Shown here: piece after piece, positions 39,484 to 53,312 of the stretch
How positions within the stretch are numbered: position 1 is the stretch's first letter
Layout of the letters: each line of letters begins with the position of its first letter
NCBI GenBank assembly: GCA_013365325.1
Contig: JABVXV010000040.1
Coordinates: forward strand, 1-64,000
Direction: 5' to 3'
DNA length: 64,000 nt
Origin: Dipetalonema caudispina
Taxonomy: Eukaryota; Nematoda; Chromadorea; Rhabditida; Onchocercidae
Position numbers and translations under genes: made by a program
The notes under the pieces: model-generated
What the model was told of the DNA's origin: nothing
The model's input: only the letters and a program-made list of their open reading frames with translations
The model's database searches: none

Positions 39484-41266
39484 ATGGTTCTTTCTAACTC
39501 AGCAAAAAGCAGCCAAGCTGCCTTCTCAGAAGGCACGTTAGAATTGGAATCCGGACTGAAGATCAATTATGTTGCACCGGCATATGCAGCCCCGTTAAAG
39601 GAAAATTCATCGAGCGAGAATAGTATGGGCTCAGTTCCTCGTAAAAAAAGCTTTATAGAAGGTAAGATTTATCCATTTGATTATTCTTTTTTGCTGATAA
39701 TACCAATAAGATTTATACAAAGGATATTTAATGTTATTGAATATTTATATTTCTTTCTTACATAGACTTCAAGTTGTCCTTTTATTACCATGAAGATCCG
39801 TCTCATGTTTTTATCTAGAAGTATACGAAAAGCACTCGCTTTTAAAATAGTTCAGAAAAAAATTTCTGTATTTGACGTCGTCTAAAAATTCACTGTAACT
39901 TCGGGATTTCCTATGCACACTTAACCTTTATTTTACATTTCATAAATTCTCATACCTTTTAAGATAACAGTTCGAAAGCAAAAATCAATAACATGAATTT
40001 GGGCAGAAGGTAAAAAGCAATTAGTGAGTTGTAAATTTTTGTTCGCAGGAAGCGATCCACGGGAGGAATGGGAAGGCGTCTTTGAGATGTGTTATGCGCT
40101 GGATCATGCTGTACGATTTGAAACAGATGATTTAGTGAAAGGACGCAAAGTTTTAGAGGTAAATGTTCAATCTACTTAATTCCTCAACCTTCTAATCATG
40201 AAGTGTATGCAGCTCTTCCACACATAATTATATTGCAGATAGGTTTTTGTACTGCTCTTCCATCAGTTTTCGCTATAAAAAACGGAGCAAAACATATCAC
40301 TTTACACAGCAGAGTAAGTTTCTTTCTAATTCTTTGGAAGAAAGGAAAAATTTCAATTTTTTTTGCGGGAAAATTCTCAGATATAACTAAGTTACTAGTA
40401 ACTCGTAAATTATGATCTGCTAAGCCTAAAGTGAGAAGAAAAAAGGAATAAGTCAAGCTTTTATTGAATGGTCTTAAAAGCAATTCCCAGCCCTTAAATA
40501 CAGAACAGTGAAATGATGGAATCGTGCGTGAAGTCGACGCTTTCTCGGAACAAGATCAAAAATGAGCAACACAGAATCCTTTGCAGCTCTTTAAAAGACC
40601 TTCGAAAATCCGTGGAATCAAATGAGTAGGTTTAAATATGATCTTAAATATCATTCTAATTTTCAAATCTTCCCATTCGTATGACACAGCACAGGGAAAC
40701 ATTGTTAATACTCTGGTAGTTTTGCAGGAACTGATACTTTTGGAGAAAAATTTCTCTCGTTTTTCAAGAACAGTACTTGTAGTGAAATGAAGTAATACTT
40801 GAGACTGAAATGAACAATTTCAGGTTTGAGGTTATCTTTGCTGTGGAATGCTTTAACAGTGAGAAAAATCGGTTTGAAGAAATTCATGATTTCATCGATT
40901 ATGCACTAGCCAATGATGGCGTTTGGTAAATTTTAATAGTTATTTTATCCTAGATAAGTTCGATAATTGTCTTGAACTGGAAGAAAGAGAAGCAAACAGA
41001 CTTTCCTTGAGATTTCATTCCATTACTCAGAACGAAGTATGTTTTAGCTGTCTTAATGTAGTTTGCCGGCACTGTTAAAATCGGTTCAACAATTCTTCAG
41101 CTTGCTGGAATCTCGAATGTTCTACATCAACTGTGAAAGCAGTTTGCAAGAATTTTTGGATCTGGTTAAGGCGAAGGGAAAATTCGATGTTTATACCCGT
41201 TGGTCGACACCAAAATCGGAAATTATTCAGCGAAAAGTAACCCAGCTGACTCGAGCTATAAGATGA
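39484..41266 (+). CDS. METTL18/HPM1-like methyltransferase fold with degenerate SAM motif
   Basis: METTL18 proteins transfer a methyl group to a histidine of ribosomal protein uL3. Exons 39484-39661, 40049-40158, 40239-40313, 40504-40625, 40824-40925, 41062-41266; 792 nt, 263 residues. The family pattern is visible: LKINYVAPAYAAPL, then the WEGVFEMCYALDHAV block (family: YEGGLKVWECTLDL), KGRKVLE at residues 90-96, and FEVIFAVECF near strand 4. Motif I reads IGFCTALPS where active members have LGCGSGLLG, so two of the three glycines of the SAM loop are missing. The post-strand-4 region is also short. This suggests a non-catalytic or altered-substrate relative. All six exons join in phase. The start may be preceded by another exon; none could be found. 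Confidence 0.7.
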
Positions 41267-43100
41267 GTTTCTTCACTGTACTGTTCTGTACTAAACTTAT
41301 GCATAATATTTTAGTTCAGGTTGTAATGTTTCGGTTTCATTAATTTTATGTGTATTTATGTTTCGGATTTCGAGATAACTATTCTCTGAGAAGCTTTAGA
41401 CTTTCGCCTAGCCCGAATATATCTAAGTTTTTTCAAAGCGGGATATTTTGATTTCCCAAAATTTTCCTTCAAATTTTCCCAGTTCCAGAAGTTGGAAACC
41501 TCGAATAAGCCTCCATTCAAATAGTACAGCTTCTTAGTTTCTTCTTGTTTCTTCCATATTTGATACAAAATCTGATTATTCTCATAAGGAGATATAGTTA
41601 CCCCTATCCTTCTGTTTCGCCATTTCTTTCTACATATTTTACCTTCAGAGCAGGTAGCTAACAAGTTCCCTACTCAACTGATGCATTTCATCAAAAGCCA
41701 AACCGCTTTATAGGATTGCTACTCAAACTATCACTTTTGTATTCGCTGCCTTTTGCCATAAATCTTTTTCATTTTGATGGACAAAATGCGAAAACATTAA
41801 ATCTTGATATTCGCAACATTGCAAATGTACCAGATTCCTTATTACATTTGAAACACAAACTATCTTTTTTGGACAGTGAATTAGAATGACTTTCCGATTT
41901 TTAGATAGTAATATGATGATTTTTGAACAAAAGAATATTATTAAAAAAAATACTGAAACAAGCAGAACCTTACAGTGAATTTTTTTAAACAAGATATTTA
42001 AAGTTTTGAAAAATTATATTACATCAAGGACAAACGGAAAAATTTAAATCGTTTTCTAAAACATAAGGATCAAAATTTTAAAGAAAAAATTTTAAAGATT
42101 GGAACTGGATCTAAAAGACGGAATTTTTGGGAGAGGATCTGAGTTCGAAAAAGACTTATTACAGTACTATGTTTAGAAGTCCTTATAAAGCCGAAAAGCA
42201 ACAAATAAAAATAATTATGCAAGAGGATAGGTGCATGCATGGCTGGTACGTTTCTGATAAAAATATCTGTAGATTGCTATCAATATTACAGAAAGCAGCA
42301 GATAATAAGTTTCTCTGATGATATTACTGTAAGTTAAATGATGAACTACAGGGTCCTGAGGACGTACGCCAATAGAATGAATAATAGATCGTAAAAATTT
42401 CGTGTATTATGAAACGGAATTGTCTAGTCTTTACTCTTGTATATCCTGGGCTTCTTCAGATATAAGTGCTGCGTGCAAGCAACTCCGACTTCTCAGCGAA
42501 GGGCAATATTCTTTCAGTAATAGTTCTCTGAATTTGTTCCCTATATCCTTAATGCGTTTATTTATATGTTTCACGCAGAGAGTTCATAGAAAACCTTTGA
42601 TTTTCGAATACAACAAAGCTGCGACTAATATTAATATGGCTACTCATGGGATGGAAATCAGCTTAAAATTTCTGAAGGATTTCTGCAAAATAATCGATGA
42701 GTTGACATTTCGAAAGATTCCGAGCCTCTGTCAAAAAATGGTACGAGTAATCCATGCCCCGAATTTCATTAGCCACCATTATAACAATGGCAAATTTTCA
42801 GAAGCGGGAAAGAAATAAGAAAGGCGGATAAAAGTCATATGGAATGCAGGCGTTTGAAGTGAGGAACACCGGGAGAGTGAAACAGGTTACTACAAAATGT
42901 AATGTACTCTGGAAAGAAGCTGAAGCAATCATGCGCTACTGGATGACTTTATCAAAAATTAAGAGATGAATCTGAAGCATCTCATAATAACTCATCCAAT
43001 CATTAAAACTAAATCTTTTTTTTTCTAATAGATTTTGAAAGGTGAATAAAATTGTTCTAGATGAGAAGTACTGAGAAATTCAATGAATTAAGTGGAAATA
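41267..43100. other. Intergenic region with two unassigned open frames
   Basis: Convergent gene ends face each other here. A 102-codon minus-strand frame at 41356-41664 is Lys/Arg/Trp rich, and a 138-codon plus-strand frame at 42402-42818 has no ATG near its beginning. Neither resembles a known family or has a convincing splice partner. Confidence 0.45.
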
Positions 43101-45072
43101 TTAGCCCAAAAGAGGTGGCCCGATATAAACCATAGACACTTCAGTATTGCCATAAACAGCGCACATGGCAGGAAAGAGTTTCAATGGTGGTAAGTGACTA
43201 AAAGCAATACCTAGAAATTCACTGCCTTTTTCGAAATACATAGAGTGTTGCTCACAATCCACTACCATTCGAATTCTTTCTCCCATCTGAAATGAATTCT
43301 GTTGTTGGGTACTAACGATGGATTTCAACAATACTCGTCTTTAAACGAACCTTCACTTAGCATCTTGGAATGTGCATGATGAATGTGGAATATGCATAAT
43401 GACAGATTCTAGTCGGATTTATGAACTCCAACAAATACCATGTTTTCGCATGAGAGTAGAGAAGCTCTAGGTAGTACTTATTAAACATGTAATCTTGTCT
43501 TATTTCAAAAATGAATCGCGCAAAAGATAGAATAAAGAGAATAAAAGTCAGGACAAATAAAGAATTGCAAAAGACTGAATCTTTCATGTTTTGCTTCTAG
43601 AAAATAAGAGTCATTCATGGTAAGTTTTGAACTCTTCATAGGAATTTCTAGAACATTAATTATACGCTACTATGCAATATTAACCTGATATTTCGGAGGA
43701 TTATTGATATGTGGATAAGGAGAGATCTGTGTGCTATTATGTAACAACTGATTGTCAACAAGATTCCAGCCCCAGCTTTGATCATCACTTCCTAATAAAG
43801 CCACATAACCCTGACAGTGCAGCGCTGCATGTCTGAAGAAAAATCTATTTCGTTATTGTTTTAGTTTGATGTTTACTGATAAACTAAAATAAAACACTAG
43901 ATCAAATTTCATTCCAATCCTATCCATAAAAACTTTGAATATTTTATTGATCTTTTTTGCAAATTCAGTTCATAAAATAAAGTCAAACTTACTTCGTCGC
44001 TAAACCTATACAGGCTACCGTTCCCAGCGGCCCCTCCCACATAAACTCCCATGCGTGTATCCCACTATTCACACCTATTTTACCTGAAATTCCAAAAGAA
44101 ATGTACGTATGTCTATCAAAAAGTCTTTGAAGAAATTCAGTGCATTAGACTTAATTTGAATCAAGTAAATTCAAACTGCAAATCAAAAATCTTTTTAGTA
44201 CCTCGCACACTATCGGTACTTTGAGCAACTGGATTCCGATGCACCGTAAAACCGTTGGAACGTAAATAATTATTTCTAAAACATTACGATAAATTAAACT
44301 TTTCCTCGAAAAAATAACCAGATTTAATAACATAAACAATCCTGAATTATGTTATTTAAAAAAGTTGAAATTTACAGATACAGACACTCTATTTGTTTCT
44401 TACACTTCAAAGTCACCAATGCGTACACTCCAAAGTAAATCACCAATGTGCTTTGCTTACAATGTTTAGATAAAGCAGAAATATAAAATTCAATAAAACC
44501 ACTTTGAAGAATCATTTGGATTCCATGCATAGCAAAATGCTCGTAATTTGTCCTTGAAAGAAGGAGTTTCTGATAGAAGACAGGGATCATTAAGGGCTTC
44601 ATCTGGGATAATTATACGTGCCAGACGTTTCCACACAAAACTATCCTATAAAATTTAGTATTTACAAAAAGTAATGCTAAACAATAATAAAATAACCCAA
44701 TGGAAAACTAAATCACCAATGTGCTTTGCCAAGGTAATCAATTGAAGCTAACCGGATACTGCAAAACAGTCCACCAGTGTTTGCAAACTCGCATACATTG
44801 TGCTAAGTCTTTAAGACTTAAATATTCAAAAACTGCTAAAAGCACAACATGAGGTAAGCGAGCAGCTGAGACAGCACGCAACTGACGAGTAAAACATGTA
44901 AAACTTTTTGGGAGATGATGATCTTCAGCATGTGAAGCTCGACACGCAACATCCTCTGCAATGAAAGGAAATTAAGTGAGCTTGGAAAATGCCCAGCATG
45001 AAATGTTACCGATACCCTACCAGTTACTACCACTCTTTGAATATCAATCTTACCTTCTGCTTCAGCGGACAT
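43101..45072 (-). CDS. fsn-1: F-box and SPRY domain protein FSN-1 (FBXO45)
   Basis: Substrate-recognition subunit that works with the giant ubiquitin ligase RPM-1/PHR and SKP1 to control synapse formation. Exons 45072-45054, 44955-44753, 44645-44503, 44275-44202, 44083-43993, 43832-43685, 43286-43101; 864 nt, 287 residues. The F-box is about residues 39-78 ([20 protein letters not shown]). The SPRY (B30.2) domain fills the second half: [57 protein letters not shown], and the end [18 protein letters not shown], almost as in human FBXO45. The length equals the human protein (286). The first exon is only 19 bases; its ATG is the first in frame. All phases join. Family and orthology are firm. Confidence 0.95.
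44436..44456. repeat. 21-base intronic direct repeat, unit 1 (unit 2 at 44709-44729)
   Basis: A 21-base word starting TAAATCACCAATGTG is present in the introns on both sides of fsn-1 exon 3. A related AGTCACCAATG lies at about 44411. Confidence 0.85.
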
Positions 45073-46127
45073 TTTAAATAACTGTAATCCGAATCATTGT
45101 AATTCGACGCTATTAAAACGCATTTCTGAGATCAACAACATCAATACTGATTTGTTCGTAATCAGACTTTTCAGATTCCTTCATAAATGTCCAGTAAAAT
45201 TATAATAATAAGGAAACACGCAAATGTGATAAATCACTGAAAGCAGATTTCAAGATGTTTTAAATGGTTTATCATGATAGAAGGACCGCTCCTATACATC
45301 ATTTATTTAAACAGAATACATCAAGTAGCCGAGCTATGTGACTGTAATTTATGGTGCTAATTCCTCAGCTCCAGAGGTTGACAATGCAGATGATCGACGC
45401 AGCTTACAAATGAAATATGAATAGTCGGAAATTAGAAGAGATATAGGAACAAAACATGGTGGCAAATACCACCAGCTGTTCTCGCGCACTAACGAGAAAA
45501 CAAAATTATAACGAATTCAATGTCATCTTTATTACGCAGTCATTTCAAGTGATGAAAACTTTTACAAACCAAAACTGAATCACCACTCCTAGCATGAACC
45601 CTTTCAGAAGAAAATGAAAGACTTGAAAAATTTAAGTCCAATTCTTCATTCATACAAATTCCCTCAAATCCATAAAACAATAAAAGAACAAAACGTTTAA
45701 AGTTTGCCAAATTTCACTACGCTTATCACATTATATTACAAGGTAACGGCTTATAAAATCAGGTGGTAAAGCTAAATAAATTAAAGTTATACTAAAGATT
45801 GCAAATTAGATAATAGAAGAGATACAACATTTTACTACGAAATGATGAGACTGAGAAATTATTCCCGAATAATCAATCAGGAACAGGACAAGAAAATCAA
45901 CGATATCTGTCAATTTCTGAAAAATCTACTCAAACAGTACGACAGTTACTTTTTCACTTTGGCAGTTTTTGCCTTTGTCTTATCTCTTTTTGCTGTTTTG
46001 AATTGTTCAGGTTCTGTGAAAACTATTGAAGGCATCGTCATCCTGAAAAGAAATGGAGGAAAATACGACAAATATATCGATAAGCAAAAAAAAAAATTAA
46101 TATCTTAACAGATATTGTATTAATATC
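45073..46127. other. Spacer between mrpl-3 and fsn-1
   Basis: About 1.05 kb. An 88-codon plus-strand frame at 45842-46108 has one hydrophobic segment (FFTLAVFAFVLSLFAVL) between charged ends and begins with ATGATG, but it has no homology I know and lies antisense between two same-strand genes. It is kept here as a possible small membrane protein only at low confidence. Confidence 0.4.
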
Positions 46128-48610
46128 TTAATACAAAAGAATGGATATAATTTTAAAAAAATTAATATAATTACAAAAACTGATTCGAAATAACAACCTA
46201 AATAATCGCCGAGCGAAAAATTCACCATTTTCATACACGAACGGCGAACTATCATCTTCATTACATTTCGTTTCAGCTTCAAAATCTTTCTCATAAGAAA
46301 AAGTAGGGAAGTGTGGATACTGTACTTTCTTTTTATCGTGATAGCAGTCTTTGATAAGTAATATTTCTCCTGTTTCACCTGGTACCGACCCATTAACATA
46401 CATCACCTAAAATACTCAGTACTTTTTGCTTCTAATTATTAGTTGCTAATGATCAATTCTTTCTTAATTATCACTTGATAATGATTATTTATTTTAACAA
46501 TTAAAGATATGTTTGGTTGGCTTTCTACTGCTTTCAAACACTTCAAGGTCTTTTTCTGTCAGTAGAATATATATTCCTCCAAATCTGAATTAAAAGGAAA
46601 CTAGAAAATAAGCTAGGGATTCAGAAAGCGATATTCTCATTCTGCAAAAAATTCATCTTCTTTCGTAAATTTGAAAACCTGTTTTTCGGGATTAATTCTC
46701 AGCACTTCAAGGCCTGGGATAGATCGCCATTCGTAACCCATATGACCTGGCATCCTCTTTCCAGGCCTTATCCGAGCATCACCTTTTGAACCAACGGCAC
46801 CGATACGACGATGAGATTTTGTAGTTCTAAAAACAGCGATTGCAGAGAAAAAAAAAATAACATGGTGAAGCAGAAGTCTTTTACTTCTACATGAAACCAA
46901 AATGCGATACATGGTAGAGATATGCCAGTCTATCAACTAGTATCAAAAAATCAAGTATACAAGAACTAACCTTTTTGCAGGCATACCTTTGAAGCCCCAT
47001 CTGTGCATTCCACCCTGGAAACCCCAGTCAATAGTGTGTCCCGTAGCAGTTATATATTGGCCAACTTTAAAATGGCACACGTGCAACTCTGTCCCTGGCT
47101 GCACCACTGCATCCTCGGTAACCAAAAAGGATGCCAAGTGTTTCTTCACAGGAAAACCTAGAAAATCAAAAGATTACAGTTCCTACTATCGGAATACATA
47201 TTGTTAAACAAGTTTGGTTAAAAAATTTAATGATGTCAGGAAAATAAAACGGATCAACAAAACTACGACCATGCCGTTCAAAAGTAGCACGATATCGTGC
47301 AGTAAATTTTGTCGGATCACCATCTACAGCTCCAACCGTGACTCGCCATCGAGCACCATAGCGACCATATGCTTTTCGCCTTCCCACCATGCTTATTCTA
47401 AAAATTTTGAAGTTTACAATCCTTTGGAAGAATCTTCAAATTTAGATCATCTCTCTATCCCCTCCTCCTTACACAGACATTTTTATAAAAGGTTAATCCC
47501 GTCAGATGAAGATCAAAAATGTGGTAGGAAGACTCTCACTAACATGAAAATCTCGAAAGCAAATTAACCGGTAGTAAGTCTCTGGATCGACTGCTGAAAT
47601 AACGAGATTCTTGGGAAACTCTAGCAATGTGCATAGAAACCGGGTTCCATCAACACCCCACTGAGGAAACATTCCAATTTTTCGGGCTAACATTCCGACA
47701 CGATTCGATTCTGGCGTCCATTCTGTAGTGCTTTCTCGAGACGTTTCACATAATGGAGCTTTCAAAGACATATACGGATTCGCTCGAATGATCGGTGCAT
47801 GTACTGCAATGATTGTTAAATTTAAGGACTAAAATAGAACAAATCACAAATAATATAATACCATGCAATAACATAATAACTTATTTAACGAATAGATAAC
47901 AATTTTGCAAGAATGAAAATCATTTATGAAAATAATAGCAAAATCAAAATGACAAGGAGTTAAGCTTGATTTTTCTAACATTTTCTTATTCCATCACTTT
48001 AGAAACTTCACTTCAAAAGTTACCTTTCTTCTCCAGTTTAATAAATTGCTGAAGCAAAACTCGCGTGCTGGGTTCAATTGGTTCGATAATCCTTTCTTCC
48101 TTCTTTGGTACCCACGGTGGTGGAGTAAGTGTCCTAGAAGGTTTCTTAAAAATAAGACGATAACTAACCTTAAAATATGAGTTATAAAAATTTCCTATTT
48201 TGCCAGGTACATGATTACTGTATCTGCGGGCGTCAAAACCTATGATAACTAATTTCCCAAACTTCTGCAATTTCTCGAATGATAATGGCAAAATAATAAA
48301 TGAAGTAGCAAGTCAGTTCAAATAAGTTAGTTTTTTTTTTTTTTTTTTCGGTGTTACGAGAAATCAATATCCCGAAAACTGCAAATAAATGCATGAAATG
48401 CCATACCACAAGTAGAACAAGAAAACGCAACAGATAGAATTCTAAAATTTTGGAATAAAATTAACAGAAGCTAAGATTCTGTTAAAGAACAAACCTCCGC
48501 CTCATCCTTTTCTGCACGTAATATTCCGCATAAGCATTACACAACAATCGTGCTGTGATTTGTTTGTCGGCACACCACAGTTGACCTAATCGTTCAATCG
48601 AATGCAACAT
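46128..48610 (-). CDS. mrpl-3: Mitochondrial ribosomal protein L3 (uL3m)
   Basis: Large-subunit mitochondrial ribosomal protein. Exons 48610-48495, 48133-48024, 47803-47569, 47397-47270, 47157-46971, 46826-46679, 46406-46128; 1203 nt, 400 residues. The L3 fold begins at [20 protein letters not shown] nematode-type insert, [18 protein letters not shown], follows. Then come [64 protein letters not shown] and [18 protein letters not shown], with human MRPL3 having [18 protein letters not shown]. The start ATG directly follows CTAG, so either it is trans-spliced or an upstream exon is missing. The donor after HG at 47269 was chosen to give [11 protein letters not shown]; donors a few bases downstream are possible. 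It is between bystin and fsn-1 on the same strand. Confidence 0.92.
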
Positions 48611-49620
48611 CTAGACGATTAAATTAGTAATCAGAAGGATTTGAAAAACTGCTGCAAATTGTTTAGTAACATTAAAGAAGAATGATGAATGAAGTGTATA
48701 GACTGGGAAGGAATGAGAAACAATTTTAAGAATGAAGCAGTGTTGTACATAAATATAATAAGTTGAGTTTAGTCCTTTCTTTTCAGAGAAGAGGGATGTG
48801 GTGAGCCAAATACCTTGGAATTGAGAAGGCCATACAACTAGAACAGGAAGACATAAGGCAAACAATTTTTGAAATAGGGGAAATGAAAAGGCCAATATAA
48901 ATGGCCGCTTGAGAAACAGCATCAATCATTTTAATGTCAAGCACGATCGATCGGACTATATTCACTCTTATTCACATCAGTATTTAAGAGGTACCAAATT
49001 AACAGAGTCAGTGGATTAAATCTAAATATGCAAAATGAGTAAATACATGGCTGAACATCAACACTATAGCTTAAGTGTTCCCAATACTGGTATATATATA
49101 TATACGTGGTAATAACTGTTTGAAGCTATCCAAGTGATTTCTAACTCAAAGTTTCCAACTGAAGCAATAAACGATGCCAAACTTTTATTGTCATATTTGA
49201 ATACAAACAACAGAAGAAGTTTAGCAGTTAACTTTACTAACTGCAAATAAGCGCCCGTCATTGATGCGCTTCAATAAAAATCATTACAAAAAACAACCAT
49301 ATAATCAAACAGTCTTGAACACAAATCGAATTCCCACAATTCTTTATTACCTTTGTTCTCAATTACAACATTTTATTATCCAACTGAATGTTTACAAGAC
49401 ATTCATAAGAATTCCGCTTGTAAATTACAAACAAAACAAAACGAGACAACTGTGAATTACGCCAAAACATAACATGAGACAAAAAACGCGAATTATGTTA
49501 AAACACAAAATAAAGTTCAATCTTAATGAGTAGTAAAGGGCAATTCGTCCGGCTAAAAGCATAAACATAAACTCTTCAAAAAGATAATTGTAAAACTGTT
49601 TTTCACAGATTTATTTACCT
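48611..49620. other. Spacer between bystin and mrpl-3
   Basis: About 1.0 kb with a short AT run near 49090-49104 and no exon of either neighbour assigned. Minus-strand frames at 48611-48925 and 49064-49261 are hydrophobic, low-complexity translations without homology. Confidence 0.5.
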
Positions 49621-52600
49621 TCAGCACCCGATCGCTGGTTCACTTTCTTTCTTCTTACCAGACATTAACTCACGAGAAACTTCAGGCGTTATCTGGTAAT
49701 GATTTTGCACCTAAAATAAGGTAAAGTTAGTTTACATCTGTTGTATCGCCTTATCTTTACTGGACTAGATCTGTATAAGCTAATGAAAATTTAACACAAG
49801 TCAAACCATGATGAAAAGAATGAACCTGGAAATCTTTACTCAGTGAAAGCTTACTTTTGTTAATTCCAGCAAAGCTGCACGTTGCTCATCGTTGATATCA
49901 TTTTTATATCGTTGTGCGAAAGCCAATAGAGATTGATGCCAAAGAACAGGTAATTGTCGTTCCTCCTTTCGAAATCTAGAAAAAACCAACTTCAAAAAGC
50001 CATATCGCTTTGAGTGCAATTCAACCACTCTCATTTCGGTCTGACATATCCAAACAGAAATAGAAAATTTAGAGAAAGCTTACACTAGGCAAAATTCAAC
50101 AACTTTATATGTGAGGCTTACCTTAAATAATGTTTTACCAATGCATCAATGGCTCGATATGGCAAAGCATATTTTTTATCTATCAATATCCTCAAAAATA
50201 ACGAGTTTGAGCCTGTGTATTCCATATTTGCGATCTGAATACAAAAAAAAACTAGTACAACTATATGGATATCTTTTAATCATCAAATTTAAATAATACT
50301 TCAAGAAGCAATAAAGTCTCGATTTTCCACCTTAAGCATCGCAACTGCAGCATGCATCATTGGTATCGATGCTTTTGTCAACACTGAACCGAAAATCGTT
50401 GCCTCACGTAATGTACATGTCCCTGACTGCAAAATTAATTTATTTGTATTTTCATTATGATAGAACTCATTCGATTTCCCATCTTTGCCACTTTTCTTTT
50501 GCAATCTATCACCTCTAACAAATCAATGCAGAAAAACTCGATTAAAAAGCTTTTTTACAGGGGGAAAACGTGGACTTTTCACCTTCGAGTTCCGCAACTT
50601 TCTTAATACAATTCCATCAAATTAACTTTATTCTCTCATTTCCTTTTGTTTTGTTGAATCCTCTTTATTGACATGGAACTTCTAATAATAAAGGATAAAT
50701 TACTTCGCAAAGTGGTAGAAGAATTCCTTTAAAAAAAGCTTGTGGCTTATAAATTGCCTTGTGCAACGCTTGAAATAGATGAAAATTGAGCTTCTTGTAT
50801 TCGACAATATCATCTCTCAACCGTGGTAATAATACCAAATTATAAAACCTGAAAAAGTATGTTCCGAAATGTAAACTTACCAACTTAGAGATAGAAATTT
50901 CGAAGAATCTTGATAAAAAAAACCAAACTCTTCTTTGTACTGAGAGCAGGATTTTAAATGGCACCGAGCAGTGCAATGCTTTCAGAAGGAAGAAAAGGGA
51001 AACAAGACCCTATAGTGTACCAAAGCTTTGGAAGAATTAACTAACCTTTGACACATTCTGGCATGAAGATTTGATGCAAATATCCTAGTCGCTTGGTACA
51101 TAGCTGCTGCCGACCATTTATCGGGATTCGTAAGACTAAAAAAAAGCTTAAAAAGTTATTTTTCTGAGGACGCATACCATCTAATTCTGACGTATGATAC
51201 TTCAGAACTATTTCAACGACTTGAGAATTGATTAGAATTTCTTCAGGAGATTCCGTAATAACTCGCCAGCAATTAACCTTATTGCCTTTAGAGAAGCAAA
51301 GCGCAAGTGTACTATAATAAAACTTACTATAATAACTGCTCCCAGTTCATCATTTTTGGGAGGACTTTAAAAGCCTTTGGTATTTTACCACTTCGATAAC
51401 GAGACAACACTAAACCAATCTCGCGATACATTTCCACAACTGCTGGATCCATCTGTTTTATCTAAAATTAATGGAAATCAATCGAAAGGGCTTTAGCACA
51501 TGTGATATTCCCCATTTTCTCATACAGTGTTAAATTCCCAACCTTAGTGTAGGTTCTTACTTGTTATAAACAAAAATCCTAAATCTACGAAAATCTTTTC
51601 GAAAAAGATACCACAAAGTCATCATCTTCTGGACACACTGATCGAAATTCAAGTTCCGTTTTTTTCTTTTCAATCTTTTCAACTATTATGTCGTTAAGTG
51701 TCCGCGATGGAGCAACAGTTTTTGATATGAACTTTTCGACTGCAGCTTCATCTTCCGGATTCATTTGCTGTAGCAAATCATTGTTAGCATAAAAACTCAT
51801 CGCTGGGAGATTTATCAGTATAAAAAATATTTAAGGCGCACCCATTTTTTTTTTCAGTATGAATTCCGTAAATGATCTTACGAATTTAATTCCACAAATC
51901 TGAAATCCATTTTCCGAATTTAAATCTATTTTAATATCATAAAATTTATATCTACATTAGGGAACTGGAATGTCAAACATCTTTAAAGATAAGTATCAGG
52001 AAATATGCACTAACCAAAACAACATCATCATAATCATCATTATCAGAGATGATATCTTCGTCCGATAGAGAGTTCAGGGAATCATTTCCCAGGCTTACTT
52101 TTCGTATCCTTGAATCATTAACTTTATAATGACATATAATAACATGATAATTGCAACACCATCCATAGTTTGCTTCATGCAAAATAAGCTTACAGAACTT
52201 CAAATTTCCTATTTTTAAAGTTAACCTCAAAAGAAAATAACAGAATGAAAACTATATTCAACTGCTCATCGAATAATATTTTCCTCGACCAAAAATTAGG
52301 AAAATTTTCAATCGAAAAACTGCTCAAAAACATTTCATGCTCTCTTATGAGCTACTGCATGATTCCTACATGTGTAGTAAAACTTGTAAATGACATAACT
52401 ACATAAAACAGAAATAAATCATCGCAAAAAAGAATACGTAACCTTTCTAATGCATCCTTCTGTATGATATCCTCTGTTTTTGTTTCTTCCATTACTTCTA
52501 TATCTTGTTTTTGTTTCCATGCAGTTTTAAGGATTTTATTTGATAGCGACTCATCGATATACTGTAAAAACGAAGACCACGTGACTGAGAAAATAATATG

Positions 52601-52836
52601 ATTTTCTCACGAATTAGAATACTGGTTATTTTAGGAAGTTAACGTAAGTTCTAGTAACACTTATGACATATCCTTACCTCATCATCCGATTTGGTCCGTT
52701 TCAATTTCCGTTGTTTCACGCGTGCTACATCACGTCCACTTTCACGTTTACTCTGTTCAATTTGCAGATCCAATGGAAGGGCTGACTTGGAGATCAAATC
52801 TCCAGCGCTTGATTTCAATTTCTTCGATTTGCCCAT
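49621..52836 (-). CDS. bysl: Bystin (BYSL/Enp1), 40S ribosome assembly factor
   Basis: Nuclear protein needed for 18S rRNA processing and export of pre-40S particles. Exons 52836-52678, 52561-52443, 52108-52015, 51767-51639, 51461-51328, 51135-51046, 50848-50704, 50426-50331, 50234-50122, 49975-49855, 49710-49621; 1290 nt, 429 residues (human 437). Matches run the whole length: an acidic middle ([14 protein letters not shown]), [102 protein letters not shown] and [19 protein letters not shown]. The basic N-terminus [10 protein letters not shown] is the natural start. Exon 3 has an ATTCAAG acceptor. Orthology is firm. Confidence 0.96.
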
Positions 52837-53272
52837 CTGTAAATTATCCTTTATCACCAAACAAACAATATCCACCAACCCGGGTCAACCAATCACTTCC
52901 TCCCTCTCCCCTCTCATCAAATTCAACGGGAGTTCACATTAAATTCAAGACATCTATGCAATTACTTCGTCCTACAATGAAATTTCGGTGATGAGGAATG
53001 TTGTGAGAAGGTTTCATTTACATTTACATATTATTACATAACTCATATCACTCATAACAACAACCCTTTTCTTTCATATCCTTCAATATTTTATATATTC
53101 AATCATTGTCTTAAAAATTGGGTTATTTTGGTTTCACAAACAATTATATTATTGAAATAATTTATTTTTTGTTGAAGATTTGTTATAGATCTGCTAGTAA
53201 TAGTATAGAAACAGAGATGAGTAAATAGAAGGAAAGAAAATAATATTCCGAAAGGATTTAGGGATCAATGTA

Positions 53273-53312
53273 TGAATGAGTGAATGAATGAATGAGAGAA
53301 TGAAAGAATGAA
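53273..53312. repeat. Imperfect (GAAT)n repeat
   Basis: About 40 bases of GAATGAAT-type units with a few G/A changes. Confidence 0.85.
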
